This document shows, piece by piece, positions 22,761-34,668 of a DNA stretch of 64,000 bases (the first letter of the stretch is position 1; every line of letters starts with the position of its first letter). The notes beneath the pieces are model-generated. The model ran no database searches. It was given only the letters and a program-made list of their open reading frames with translations, and had not been told where the DNA came from. A program made the translations under genes and the position numbers. This DNA is from Aspidiotus rigidus (lineage: Eukaryota; Arthropoda; Insecta; Hemiptera; Diaspididae), in assembly GCA_035079385.1 (NCBI GenBank), contig JAVHKY010000010.1, positions 4,278,001 through 4,342,000 of the forward strand, read 5' to 3'.

Positions 22761-25700
22761 ATTGAAACCGTTCCGTTACTCCTCGACCACACTCCTGATT
22801 TTTAGTAAGCGTACTTTTCCGATTACTGGTATCATTTTGGGATTATGAAAACGATAACTTTTACTCTTCTTTTTTTCCAAATTGGTGAACATTTTTCATT
22901 ATTTTGGATTATGAGGGAAATGATAAAAGATAAATTCTCTTTTCTGTCGATTTCTCAATGACTCGTTAACGATAATATTCGGTGTTCTTGTGAATGGGAC
23001 TACAACCCACATTAGTACGATCGTTTGGAATAAGGCCTTTCCCGAATCTTTCAGTGTAAACCATTGTCATCATTGAATTCCAGTGTTGATGATGATGGTG
23101 AAGAGTAATTTAGCATTCTGTAGTATTATAATATGTCAAGTGTCGCATTGCTTATTCAAGCAATGGAAAAAATATCATTTTGAATTTGTAACAATTCTAC
23201 CCTGTGCACCACTTTTTTCCTTTGTGAAGGATGGTCGTGTAGTCAAAGTAAATCTTGACTTCGTAGCCTCCTATTGTGTGTCAAATACTGCTGCATCAAC
23301 ACGTTCTTATGACATCATTAGAAAAGTTCGTGTTTTTGTTTCTTTTCTCATTGTAGGTAAGTGTCAATCTAGCAGTTTTTATTCGAGAAAACATAATGGT
23401 AAAGAAAGAATAGGAAAAGCCTGATATTTGTACGCTGATGATCCTTTTTTTTTTTTTTTTTTTTCCATTCTTTCTTTTATTCAAATGCATAAAGCCTAGC
23501 TGAGTTTTTACTTCTGTAGCGAACGTTTGCGATAAATACCTGTACAAAGTAATGTCTCATAATTATGGGTAAATATTTAATTGCTTAGTCAAGAAAAATC
23601 CGCAAGCTGCACGAAATCGTGCTGTATTTTCCTTTGCGTTTTGCGTATTGTATGTGAGTGAGTGAGTGAATGAGTGAGTGAGTGTACGCGGTATGTAACG
23701 AATATCGTATACTCTTAAGTGTTGGCGTGAAACGTGAAACTCAGATCCCGTTAAATGTAACGTACACACGCTTATTATCTGTTCAAACGTATACGTATTT
23801 TTTCCCCTCTTGTGTTTTTCGAAATGGATAAAGTATGTATAATAGTGTGTGTGCGCCGTTAAGTATCCATGTCGAAGCTGTTACGGCGCCGTCGAGTTGT
23901 CGTCGGTTGCGTCGTTTCCTTCTCTCGCGAATTGGCCATTCTCGGTCAGTGGTCGTTGTAACGATTTACGATCTGCGATTCTGTGTTAGAAGGAGAGATG
24001 GAAAACATCCATCAGATTGAAGCGATACAAACTATGTGAATGATTGCATCGATGTGACGCAGTCTTTTTTCGTTAATTTTTCCAGGAGTGAAAATATGCG
24101 ACTAGACCTGCCAACGGGTGAGATCGAGCGAGTCCTCTTGACCCTCCCATGTCCAACTCCTCATTTTTCGAAGTAAGAACTGATCAACTAACTTGATGGT
24201 GTGTTCTGGCGCATTCATTTCCATCGATGCATTCAGAACATTTGTGCTACTCCAGTTATATATCTATGGATACCGTCAGTTCATGGTTGGCAGCCTTCCT
24301 CATGCTGTTGATACTTTTACATATCGCAAAAGTACAGTCGTCTGAGCTCTACTTGGGGCGAAAACAATACTGAGAGTTGGGTAGTTAAGGATCTGTCATA
24401 TTGCGATTTTTCTTTTTGCTGGTGTACACCTTCTTAATACTTTTTCAAGGGTTGGGAGCAGTCATTGACCTGAATTCCCTCGAAATTCTCCATTGGTCAT
24501 CATTGCCATGGCGAAATTGAGCATCGACTTCTTTTCCTACGAATGTCTGTAACTCCTTCACTTTCATGCTTCATCAACTATGGCGTAGATACGTCCCATT
24601 TCTACTTTTCAAATGTTTGAGATCAGTTTGAACGAGAAGAGAACATTTTTCAATGCTACTTACGCCACTGATAATTTCTGCATGTGCAAAATTGAGGCTC
24701 GAAACGATGCTAAAAATCGATTTAGTGACAATTGTATTACAGCGCTGAAGTTGTGGCTTAATTGCACCTCATCGCACATGCGGTAATTGGCCTGATTTCC
24801 GGCTATCTTTCGACTCTTTTCTTAATCAAACGTAAATTGTTATGAAAAGCTTCATCTTTCCTGAATTCACCTGTTCTCATCGACATATCGTTCGAGTTAA
24901 CGATTTTTATCGTGCAAACATACGTCTGTACGCAGTAGTATACGGAGCATTGTTGGTAAAGAAGATAGATAGTTAACGAGCTTTGAGATTATTGGTTTGA
25001 GTTAAAGGATAACACGTTTTATCGGGTGATAAGTTACTATTAGCACGCTTTAGACGATTCTATACACCATCAGTATCCGCTGGTGCGATGGTATTTTCCA
25101 GTTCTGCAAACTTTATCTCGTTCGCCATTTAATGGCGTGTATTATTTGTTAACTCGTTGGAAATATTTTCACAAATGTCGAGATAGTTGGTTTTTTTTTT
25201 TTTTTTTTTTTTTTTTTTCTCTTCCTCTTGAAGAAACGAGATCATTCCATTTATTTCGCGTGGCTTTAACGAATACAGTTATTACTGTGCACATGTATAT
25301 AGTAGATATGTTTAGTAGTTCTCGTAGCTAACTCGTGCTGCGTTGGAAGAAACTTGTTTTCAGTTTTTCCTCGAATGTGTATTGTCGTCAACGTCATTAT
25401 TCGAACGTTATTACGGGGATGTGGATTAGTACATCATACTCGTATATCCAGACGTGTAAGGATCATTAAATGAAGGAGACGAGTCACTTCGCCTGATTTG
25501 GAATATAGATATCATTGACGGGAGATGTGTTGTTTTCTTCCGAGCGTTCTGTCGTCAGTTTTTGGGAATTCAATTTCAATTTTTTGTACAAGTTCAATTT
25601 CTCGTTTCGATTTTGCGGTGATTTGTCATGGACTATCATCACTATTTGTTGATTAAAAAGTAACTGACAAAAATTCCAAGAACCTTTCTAACTGCTTATC

Positions 25701-25836
25701 GATTTCAGTATTTTCTCAACTGTTTGGAAAATCGTTAGAATAGACCAAGTCAGTCTGATGAGAGACAGCTTTTTTTACAAAAATGAGTAGTATCTGAGAA
25801 TGGTCAAGTGATACAAGATGTACTGAATATGCCGTT
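22761..25836. other. Unassigned DNA
   Basis: No gene recognised. Contains 20 T at 23445-23464, a GTGA-type array near 23652-23684 and 28 T at 25191-25218. The last part (25825-25836) is the left target-site duplication of the following PLE. Confidence 0.35.
25825..25836 (+). repeat. Left target-site duplication of the 26-kb PLE
   Basis: GAATATGCCGTT, repeated exactly at 28890-28901, directly abuts the left inverted arm at 25837. Confidence 0.85.
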
Positions 25837-25903
25837 ATAAACGCGAGAAAGACGAATACTCCGAAGGGAGAGTAAACCTTGCAAACCGCAGAAAATACAA
25901 AAC

Positions 25904-25939
25904 GACGAGCGCTTTCCGTTAATAAACCATCTTCAAGCC
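25904..25939 (-). ncRNA. Hammerhead-ribozyme-like motif, left arm of PLE-1
   Basis: Minus-strand copy of the motif at 28751-28786. It has helix-I GGC, core UUGAAGA, a stem-loop starting UGGUUUAUUAAC, core GAAA, palindrome AGCGCU, C and GUCG. The GAAA core is intact here, unlike the right copy, but one stem-II pair is lost. Confidence 0.45.
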
Positions 25940-25981
25940 TGAAATGAAAGCAACTGACGAACGGAGGAGAAGAACAATGTA

Positions 25982-28116
25982 TTAAGATTGGCTAAACGAG
26001 AAATCACGGTGTGAATCATAGACCAGTTCGATCAGGCAATCCTCTGGAATGAACGAGTTGCGTACAGTGATACCGTCAGTGTTGCGATGACGCATTATCT
26101 CTATATACTCGAGGGCGATGCGCTTTCGGTACGAATTCTCCTTATGGAAGAGCTTTTCGGATCCCTCACGGAAGCTGTGGCCACTGTTTATCAAATGATC
26201 AGCAAAAGCTGACTCCCCTAAGCGTCCCTTCTCCCAAGACTTCAGGTGCTCAGCTACTCTAACTTTCATTTGGCGGCTTGTCTCACCAATATAAAAGCCT
26301 CCACAATCCCCACATTCCAACTTATAGACACCACTCCTCTCATCAATGGGTATGGGGTCCTTCAGTCTCACAAACAACCCCTTAACTGTTGTAGGGTTGT
26401 AGAACGCGGGTCTGAAGCCAAACGGGCGGAGGGCCTGACCCCATTGGAGGGAGAACTTCCCCAGAAAAGGGAGACTGATCCAACGCAACCGGCGATCACG
26501 GATCATGTGTCGGGGGAGGGAGGTGGTGGAATCAAGAATGCTCCTTGTAACTTTCCTCCGAACCATCACGTAAACGTCGACATTGACCCCATTCACTCTA
26601 GCCAGGTGTTTTATTGTGAGTACTTCTTTCTTAAAAGCAGACTGACTCAACGGAATACGAGTCAGTATGTGAACTAGGCTATGAAATGCAGCCATCTTGT
26701 GAGCAACAGGACCGAACGAACCACCGTGGACTAAAACATCGGTCGTAGTATCTTTCCCGTAAATTCCAAACTCATGGATACCGTCTACAATAGAGATCGA
26801 TAAATCCAAAAAGTTGATGGAAAATACCCCTATTTCCAACGTAAATTTGATGGAAGGGTACCAGGAATTGAGATACCTCAGAAACTCACCAAGGAGATCT
26901 GGGTGATCAGTCCAGGTACATAGAACGTCATCAACGTACCTGTGCCAATAGTGAATATGATTAAGTAACACCTGGTTCGAGGAAAAACGGTCAAGTTTAA
27001 ACTTACACATGAAAACTTCGGAGATAAGAGAGCCTAAAGGTGATCCAATAGGGATCCCTACTCATCAGGGAACTCGAAAAATTTCCCTTCAAATTTACAG
27101 TAGTTAGGGAACCAGCAGGTATTCAGAAGATCGAAAAATTCCTGAAGCTCATTGTGAGGAATGTTGGCTCTGACGAGTAGCTCACCCATCCGCTGGATAG
27201 TAGCAGCCTTGGGAATATTCGGGAACAAACCAACAACATCAAAAGAGCAGATGGTCGTTCCCGGGGGAAGACTTACACCCTTCGGGACATCAGTCAAAGA
27301 GGCCGAATTCAAAACCGAATGAGGAAATTCAAATCAATGCGATTTTTGAACCATCGGTCAAGGAATTTGGCAAGGAGGTAAGTGGGGGAGGAGACGAAAG
27401 AAACAACGGGTCGCATCGGGATAATGTTCTTATGCACTTTAGGCAGCCCGTAGAGGAGAGAGGGTGTGGGGTTAGGAACAAGGAGGGCTTTTTTCAGAGC
27501 AGGAGTCTTGATAATAGCCTCACTCCTGTTGGTGACACTCCTAACTTCTTTGACGTGCTTCGGGAAGCTGAAATCCTCACTCTCTTTAGCACCACACTGC
27601 TGGAGGACCTCGTGGACCTTGGAAGAATAGGCGGATTTCTCCATCACCACAACAGCATTTCCCTTGTCCGCCTTAGTGACGATTAAATCTCCCTCTTTAA
27701 ACCTTGAATCATTCCTTCCAATTTATTACTCATGCGGGGGGAGGGGGTTATTGCGGACTATCTCGGCACAAACTTTCGTGGTAATAAAACCAGGGCCAAT
27801 CTTAACAGCAAGACCCGCAACAACATTAGCCAAGGTTTCATCTTTCTTGAGGGGAGGTAGACTTAATTTCAAACCTTTCTCAAGGAGGGCTGTTTCGTCA
27901 CCATTGAACACTACCTGACTATTATTTATGAGGGGGGGGGGGATGGAATTTATGAACGTCAACACCATCACTCGACCCTTCCTCAACCACATCACCATTA
28001 ACCTTCATTAGAGAGGACAACTTCTTCTTTTTCTTATCCCTTAACTTCACCTCAAACTTCCGACACTTTAAATTGACGTCCCGCATAAAGTAATCAAACT
28101 CAAGGGGGATGAGCAT
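25982..28116 (-). pseudogene. PLE-1 reverse transcriptase/GIY-YIG endonuclease, broken
   Basis: Read on the minus strand, the N-terminal part (28116-27922) shifts frame near a run of 11 G/C (27932-27942). Two TAA codons interrupt it near 27720-27727, just before DLIVTKADKGNAVVVM. Then follow YGLPKVHK and MRPVVSF (RT start), a frameshift near 27310, CSFDVVGLFPNIP (first catalytic Asp), FFEFPDE with a frameshift near 27055, GIPIGSPLGS, and WHRYVDDVLC (catalytic YVDD). The intact last section (27010-25982) ends with the endonuclease: GVYKLECGDCGGFYIGETSR, R and H in RVAEHLKSW. PLE proteins reverse-transcribe element RNA at a nick cut by the GIY-YIG domain. Enzymatic residues survive, but the frame is lost in at least four places. 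Confidence 0.85.
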
Positions 28117-28150
28117 ACCGGAGAGTCTCGAATGGACCGGAAGGTACTAT

Positions 28151-28708
28151 ATTCTTGATTCCACCACCTCCCTGCCCCGAGACATGATCCGTGATCGCCG
28201 GTTGCGTTGGATCAGTCTCCCTTTTCTGGGGAAGTTCTCCCTCCAATTGGGTCGGGCCCTCCGCCCGTTTGGCTTCAGACCCGCGTTCTACAACCCTACA
28301 ATAGTTGAGGGGTTGTTTGTGAGACTGAAGGACCCCATACCCATTGATGAGAGGAGTGGTGTCTATAAGTTGGAATGTGGGGATTGTGGAGGCTTTTATA
28401 TTGGTGAGACCAGCCGCCAAATGAAAGTTAGAGTAGCTGAGCACCTGAAGTCCTGGGAGAAGGGATGCTTAGGGGAGTCAGCTTTTGCTGATCATTTGAT
28501 AAACAGTGGCCACAGCTTCCATGAGGGATCCGAAAAGCTCCTCCATAAGGAGAATTCGTACCGAAAGCGCATCGCCCTCGAGTATATAGAGATAATGCGT
28601 CATCGCAACCTTGACGGTATCACTGTACTCAACTCGTTCATTCTGGAGGGTGGCCTGATCGAACTGGTCTATGATTCACACCGTGATTTCTCGTTTAGCC
28701 AATCTTAA
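28151..28708 (+). pseudogene. PLE-1 inverted 3' fragment: GIY-YIG endonuclease domain
   Basis: A plus-strand open frame covering the last 185 codons of the PLE protein, starting at DSTTSLPRDM. It contains RLRWISLPFLG, then the complete nuclease motifs GVYKLECGDCGGFYIGETSR and RVAEHLKSW, to the end SFSQS and stop at 28708. It differs from the minus-strand copy at 13 residues (for example R to C in EKGRLGE and R to H in HSFREG). It lacks the RT entirely, so it is a 5'-truncated partial copy joined head to head with the main body. The first 40 nt of the open frame, upstream of 28151, are not element-homologous. Confidence 0.85.
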
Positions 28709-28750
28709 TACATTGTTCTTCTCCTCCGTTCGTCAGTTGCTTTCATTTCA

Positions 28751-28786
28751 GGCTTGAAGATGGTTTATTAACCTAAAGCGCTCGTC
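28751..28786 (+). ncRNA. Hammerhead-ribozyme-like motif, right arm of PLE-1
   Basis: Order of parts: helix-I strand GGC, a core UUGAAGA (consensus CUGANGA), stem II GGUU/AACC with loop UAUU, a core UAAA (consensus GAAA), palindromic stem III AGCGCU, cleavage base C, then GUC able to pair with GGC. The first core base and G12 deviate from consensus. The matching left-arm copy (25904-25939, minus) keeps GAAA but has a change in stem II. Hammerhead motifs in PLE terminal repeats are established. That this sequence once folded this way is inference, and both copies here look damaged. Confidence 0.45.
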
Positions 28787-28853
28787 GTTTTGTATTTTCT
28801 GCGGTTCGCAAGGTTTACTCTCCCTTCGGAGTATTCGTCTTTTTCGCGTTTAT

Positions 28854-28889
28854 TATGGATAGCCGTAACTTAGAGGAACGGATTCGTTC
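28854..28889 (+). other. 36-nt one-sided extension of PLE-1 containing its start codon
   Basis: Sequence between the end of the right inverted arm and the right target duplication. It has no counterpart at the left end. ATG at 28855 opens MDSRNLEERIR, which looks like the N-terminus of the element's own ORF (the rest is absent from this copy). A homologous arrangement exists in the 55-59 kb PLE. Confidence 0.7.
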
Positions 28890-28901
28890 GAATATGCCGT
28901 T
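28890..28901 (+). repeat. Right target-site duplication of PLE-1
   Basis: GAATATGCCGTT, identical to 25825-25836. Confidence 0.85.
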
Positions 28902-31109
28902 CTTCATTGATTATTATCGTCGTGATGACAATGATTTAATGGAAAATCTGATCAATAATCGATTCCAAAAGGAATGAATGAAAAAAAAGGCCACGAGACT
29001 CGCAATAATATAAGAGTAATTCGGAAAATAATCTGACCCTTTTTTATAAGTACGCGGTGCCACTAGAAATGACAAAGTTTATCCATTCCCTTCGTTTCCG
29101 AAGAAGGAATGATTAATTTGCAGACTTACCTTCAAGCTTTGTGGATATATTTATCGTAAGTGTCTTTCGCCGAAAAGATACCCTTATCTTCTGCCGAATT
29201 TCGTTCAAGCAGTCTAGATGAAACGTTCTCTTCCCGTCTGCTGTTGTTACTCGCACTATTCTCTTGCGATTCCAATTTCTTTGCGTATATTTGTTTTTCA
29301 AAAATTAGCAGCTTCACATCACAAGAATACAATGAATGTCTTATTTCTTTAAAGGTTCGTATACGTTTGTCCTCCTTTATGTAGGACGCGTAGCGTAGAA
29401 TGTATATGTAGATATTATCAGTCAAAGAGATGAGAGAGGAAGGGAAGAAGAAGACGCGCAGAGAACAATATCTGACAAGTTTACGTTGTCGAGGAAATTG
29501 CCAACTTCGTTTCGAAAACAATTTAGCGAAAAGAAAAAAATACACACGACCGGATACTGTATGCATAGGACCTATTGGCTGGTCGCCAGCCTAACGGGAA
29601 AACTTTACGAGCAAGGAAAAGAAAAATTTGTCCGTAATTCGCAGGTGAGAGGAGAGAAAAAAAATCAACGTACTCGTACGTATTACGCAGTATTCAGTTT
29701 GTTAAGATCTGCCTCGTTGGAATGTAGGTCTTTGGGTCTTCTTCTCTTCCTTGATCATAATATTTGTAGTAACAAGACAACACCGTTTTGACAGTGTTCA
29801 TATTTTATACTGCCTACACCAAATCTAGTCCCTCCGGCTCTGCAAAATTCTTGCAAGATTTTCCCACCTTATTATCTATTCTTGAGCAACAAAGATTCGA
29901 GGAAATAGATTTTCAAACGACAGTGGTTGTGTCTCTGTTGCAATTTAAGAAGCAAGTCCGTGAAAAATGGAAGCGATGTTTGCGTATCCCAAATTTTATG
30001 CGAAAGAAGGATGTTATCCTGCCCTGTTGATCTCGAAGGTGGCTTGCTTCGCATGCAAGGATGCAAAGTTGATTGATAAAACTTCCACATCCAACTTCCA
30101 ACAAAATATGCAGTTGTGCCATACAAAAAAAAAAAAAAAAAAAAAAAGATTGAGATATGCTATTGACTTCCACTTCCAACTTCTCACGTTGCGACTTCCA
30201 GCTTCCACTTCCTGAGCGCATTTATCGAATAACTTCCCACTCACTTTTGCAAGTTTTTGTCCCAGCTTGATTGTCCGGAATTCTGCCACTGATATCTGAA
30301 AAGAGAAGAGTGTTGATCTTGCTAATTAATTTCATCCACTAGGGACTTTAATTGATCATGTAATTATTTTGGCCGGACAAAGGTGGCGCCGCGTTGTTAT
30401 TCTACCGAGAGGGAGAAAATTGAAAACGGGAATTGAACTGCAGTTATTTATGTGGAAAGGATGAGAAATTGGAAATAACTTTTGAATGTAACAGAATTGG
30501 GCTCTTGACATCCCATCAAAGGTGGCTAACACGAGCATACCCTCGATTCCACTCTATTCAAATGTTATTCCAAGTTCTCTATTTTTCTCTAATATATCAT
30601 AATACGAGTAGTTCGGTCCGTGTTTTCAAATTGACAGACTACAGTAGAGGTTGAAACGTAGGTAGTTGAAAGTTCATTACAAAGATCAGGTGGAAAAGCA
30701 TCGAAACGTCGTCCACATATACGTACTCGTGTATATTTATTAATAAAGTGGTGCCTAGTGCCTATTTTCTTTTCTTCCTATCTATAAAAACGGTAACCAC
30801 GAAAAAATCGTTTCATTAATGTGAATAGTTGATATCCAAGAGGAAGGAGGAGAGAATTATGTCGGCAAAGTGCGGATGCGTAGATTGGACGCTGAGTGAA
30901 TTGAGCTGTGGATGCAAGAAAATTTGCTGTGAGAGTCAGGAAGTGGCATTTGAAAGAAGGGGGGGCTTGGATTACTTCAAAAGCGAGTATATTGACAGTC
31001 AGAAAAAGAGTTTTATAGTTTGTGTGACAATGCCGGTAGCAGGTTTACGAGTCAAGTGGAAGTGTATGATCTTCATAGATCCGGGGAGGTGAGGAAGTTC
31101 CGTATGGCG
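28902..31109. other. Unassigned DNA
   Basis: No gene supported. Noted: a minus-strand splice-donor match (AAG then GTAAGT at 29129-29124) downstream of open sequence (see findings); 23 A at 30125-30147; and CTTCCA-rich low-complexity sequence on both sides of that A run (30081-30108 and 30166-30212). Confidence 0.35.
30125..30147 (+). repeat. Poly(A), 23 nt
   Basis: Uninterrupted A run flanked on both sides by CTTCCA/ACTTCC-type low-complexity sequence. Confidence 0.85.
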
Positions 31110-31345
31110 TGGTATTAATCAGAGATCATACAGGATGCATCGAAAGAAACTATTAAAGTGATGGAGAAGGCATCTCTAAGAGGGACAGAGATCAAAGAAT
31201 AGATAGGGTAACAGTTGAGAATGAGTAGTTGGGCAAGGAAAGGAGAATCGCCGAACTTTTGGAAATAACAGGCTTGGGCTAGGTACGTATAAGGGTTCCG
31301 TCCAAAGGACGAGCATTTCTTCTTGTCGGACATAATGTGTGATGT
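31110..31345 (+). repeat. Dispersed repeat family, copy 2
   Basis: Same orientation as 11085-11310. Shares AGTGATGGAGA, AGAATAGATAGGGTAAC, GTTGAGAATGA and the CTTGGG block near its end. No intact ORF in common. Unclassified. Confidence 0.55.
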
Positions 31346-31728
31346 CACAGAAATCCGATCCTTAAAACGGAGTGATCGCGACGTAACTCAATGTTAACGC
31401 ATGATATTTACAGTTCTTCGAGTATTCTCAATCATTTGTATCATTTGTCTTCTGGCACCTATCATTGAATTTCAATTAAATATTAACCCGAGTTACCCGA
31501 GTATTTCAAATTATTTATTAAAGTTTCTTCAAATACGAGTACATTCAAACTTCATACGCAGAAGACGGTATTCTATCCAAATTGGTGAAATCAGGATGGT
31601 TCATCATTCGATTTTGAGCTTTTGGGCTTAAGTTGAACAGTTTTCACCAGCGATTTTTTGTGAATTGTACCGTATCAAAAGATCTTGTTTCAAAAATTTC
31701 AAAGTGGACATGTTCACAAAGATTATTA

Positions 31729-31852
31729 GAAATAGGAAAGTTGAAATACGGATATCCTTTTGCCCTGCTAGTGACGAGGTTTGAACCACGCACCTCTGAA
31801 TCAGAAGTCCGCGACTCAACCGCTCGGCCACTGGGACTGCCTCTTATGGCGT
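31729..31852 (-). mobile_element. tRNA-derived SINE
   Basis: On the minus strand the head is a tRNA-like sequence (31838-31762) with a clear A box (TGGCCGAGCGG) and B box (GGTTCAAACC), followed by a non-tRNA tail ending in AAAGTTGAAATACGG-type sequence near 31729. The tail is found again in opposite orientation at 31916-31966. A tRNA head with internal RNA polymerase III promoter boxes and an unrelated tail defines this class. SINEs encode no protein and use LINE enzymes for copying. Confidence 0.7.
31762..31838 (-). tRNA. tRNA-like SINE head (pseudo-tRNA, class II-like)
   Basis: Starts GTCCCAGTGGCCGAGCGGTT, resembling the 5' half of tRNA-Ser or tRNA-Leu. An anticodon-like stem ACUUC/GAGGU encloses UGAUUCA, in which the usual U33 is missing. 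The T arm CGTGG/CCTCG has a U-U mismatch around TTCAAA, and the acceptor ends do not pair well. I regard it as a SINE promoter, not a functional tRNA. Confidence 0.6.
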
Positions 31853-31915
31853 TTGTGCCTTATCACAAGTAGGAACTTTCCTTTCAAAGTTGAAATAGGG
31901 CGATATTTTTTTGCA

Positions 31916-31966
31916 CCTCGTCACTGGCAGGGCAAAAGAATATCCGTATTTCAACTTTCCTATTTC
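31916..31966 (+). repeat. Inverted copy of the SINE tail
   Basis: 51 bp, reverse complement of 31729-31779 with two differences. Starts CCTCGTCACTGGCAGGGC and ends TTTCAACTTTCCTATTTC. The tRNA head is missing, so this is a second, truncated copy in the opposite direction. Together they form a foldback of 238 bp. Confidence 0.75.
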
Positions 31967-34668
31967 AGATCCTGCTTCATTCAGAATTCAAATTAAATGA
32001 AGTTTGGTTTCAATTTTGATTCTATGTGAACTCGGTTGTCAATTTTTCTCGATTTCGGGTTTGCGATTAGAATGTGTGGAGGAATCGTTTCTTACGACTT
32101 TGTTGTTGGTGGCAAGAAAGAATTCATGGTTCGTCCATTATCACGTCGATTTATGTGCGTTTACGGTGTCATCCGACAGTAGCATGCTTTACAGTAATGC
32201 TCCTCACCTGTTGAAGAAAGTTGCTGTGTATCTCGAGATGGTATCTGAGTGAGACGGTCATCTGGAAAGATATACTAGGCACTTGTAACTAATGCTCTAC
32301 GCGATATTCACGTTACACTTTAATGAGTTGTGTGTATGGTCTACTGTTGTTAATTCTATGGTCGTTATCATAACCGCAGACTCGACACCAGTATAGTGAG
32401 ACAGCTAACTGTGAGAAAATATCGATTTCCAAAGATTTCGTTTCACACGAATAATCGTTCGGATCTTTCGTTGACTGTATATATGTACTTCTTTCTCTCT
32501 CCCTTGACGACGTAATGTGTTCTTTCTGGGCACAATTTAATTCATAAATCATACTACATCGTATTTTATTATATGTATCTGTACAATATAATATAGATAG
32601 ATACTCTCGGTGTGGCGAGTGAAGTCTTCTAGTCCATGTGTTGCGTATTCAAATAACACTGCAATATACAATCACGAGAAAGTTACGTGCGCGTAAGAAG
32701 TTGATAATTGGTTTTTGATTGTTTTCGTTGGTTTGCAAATTCCTTTGCGATTTGACTCGCAAGTAGTTGTGTGTTCAAAATTCATCTTACGTGTTTATTT
32801 CTTCAAATGTCTCGCTGACTTGTGCACTTTTAATGAAAGTCATGAAAATTTTTTTGAAAACGTGTAAAGCTACAAAAAATGTCACAAAAACTGGTCAAAT
32901 TAAGAATTGAGAGAAATGATCATTAGCAACGCGCTTGATACTTCTGACTTTTGCGATTTCAACTACAAGTCAGTCGAATCTATGAGTTAAATGTGAATTT
33001 TTAACTTGTAGTTCGACTTCACATCTTCTTCCTCTCGTCACAAACTCGTCTTTCTCACGATTTTGATTTGAGATACTTTCTTTCTGGTGGACGTACCTTT
33101 CTCATTCAGGTCTCACGTTCAAGTTACAAATTTTTTCGGAAACGCTTATAAAAAATACTCGCTTTCTATAGTTGTTTCACAGTCTTCCGAGAAACCACTT
33201 TTCTGACCTTTTCAATCCTGTTGGAAAATGAACTTATCGGCTTTTTTTGTTTCCCCTCCACGTCTATCGACCCCACGTTGTGTTGCTAGATCGTATTTCT
33301 TAGAATTCGTAGTATTTGTTCAAAAATTCAGACCTTCCTTCTGATGAATTCTTTTCCGGACGTAAGTCGCATTTTGTGAAGAGGTTTTAAGGAATATCAG
33401 TGGTAACAATGTAAATAAAGTTATTCCAAAGTTTCGAATTTTTCAATTTTTTCTGTAACACTTTGTATTTAATCCTGATACGGACTATAATTTTCAGTTT
33501 CTCGTCATCTTTCGTAAAATTATCCTTGTTTTGTCATCGCATAAATATATCTCCGGAGCCAATATTCGAATGTATCAAGATTATCTGATTACACTGAGGA
33601 GAAGCCATGAATATACTTTGAATTTCTAGTTCTGATGCGACCGCGATATATCAATCGTATACTAGCCAACAAAATGAAATTTTGCGTAGCATTGAATTCT
33701 GCGAATAAATTGTATTGAGAATCATCCATTTTGGTTGAAGTAATTTTCGAGAAATATGATGGCAGGCTGGTTTAGGGTAACAGCGTGGTACGTTTTTCAT
33801 ATCTTCGCACATTTATTGGCTGGTACTTGGTACAATGAATCTTGGAGGGAAAATGCTCGTTCATTATTTTCATTTTATGAAAAATATTCAGAATAAAGCA
33901 GAAAAGCGCTGGAACAGATCTATGGAAAGCGAACAAGGCAATAAAATTACGCACTTGAAGACGTACGATATGAATATTAGGAAGAATTCGAGAAACGCAA
34001 TAAGACAAATTGAGAAAACAAAGACGCGTTTGATGAAAACAGTTGGAACAGTTTTTGTAGAAAAAACTTGAAGGAGAATGAAGAAGCAACGAGAAGAACC
34101 TCTCACGTATCTGATAGTTGATTATGGGCGACTTTCGTGCTTCATTAAAGCTCATGAATGAACAATAGTTATTAATCTACAGCAAGTTTCGTACTTTGGT
34201 ATTGTGTATTTTGGGTAAGGTTTCGTTCGATGTTTGCCTAAGTATGGAGTGGTATTCTCGAGCTGTATCGATGTGAACAATACTGGTCACTTTCTGCTAA
34301 AACATTTTGAGTGACAGATATTTTTTGTTTGACGAACTTTCTTACGAGCCGCCCACATTATCATTTCTAAAAGATGGACTCGAGACGAAGAAAATAGAAA
34401 TCTGGTGTTCATTTTATTTGCAAATGCTATCGGAAACCGCCGGTATTCTCGGGGTCTGACTATTTTCAGAGAAAGAAGTCCAGCTTCTGCAGTAAAGCCA
34501 ATGGCTTTGATTCTATGAATTTCTTTCAATCAATCGAATGATATTTATTTAGTTTTTTTCCTTGTATACAGTGAATTAGTCATTTGTAAAATGTCGTAGG
34601 TTACAGAGTACGACTTGATAAGCTTCACAAGGCTTGCGTACCTGAGACTGAGAGGGAAAAGAAACAAA
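31967..34668. other. Unassigned AT-rich DNA
   Basis: No gene, transposon or strong repeat recognised. Confidence 0.35.

Larger units (their letters stand above)
25837..28889 (-). mobile_element. Penelope-like element insertion (PLE-1) with inverted terminal arms
   Basis: A complete insertion of 3053 bp bounded by a 12-bp duplication. Most of it is a minus-strand PLE (body 28150 to 25837), 5'-truncated. At its 5' side a second 3' fragment of the same family is joined in opposite orientation. Arms 25837-26539 and 28151-28853 are 703 bp each and reverse complements. The right end continues 36 nt beyond the arm (28854-28889). Inverted partial copies and a short one-sided extension are established features of Penelope-type insertions. 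The RT-endonuclease gene is broken by frameshifts and stops, and the two arms differ at 13 of about 183 codons, so this copy is old and inactive. Confidence 0.9.

Noticed and set aside
23652..23684. GTGA array considered as a CRISPR-like or telomere-like repeat
   Set aside because: A simple tetranucleotide microsatellite without spacers.
26246..26677. Plus-strand open frame of 143 codons inside the 26-kb PLE
   Set aside because: It is the antisense of the conserved RT-endonuclease coding sequence, and a near-copy recurs antisense to the other arm (28100-28444), as expected for a shadow frame.
31762..31838. Functional tRNA gene
   Set aside because: Missing U33, mismatched T arm, non-pairing acceptor ends and a SINE tail attached.
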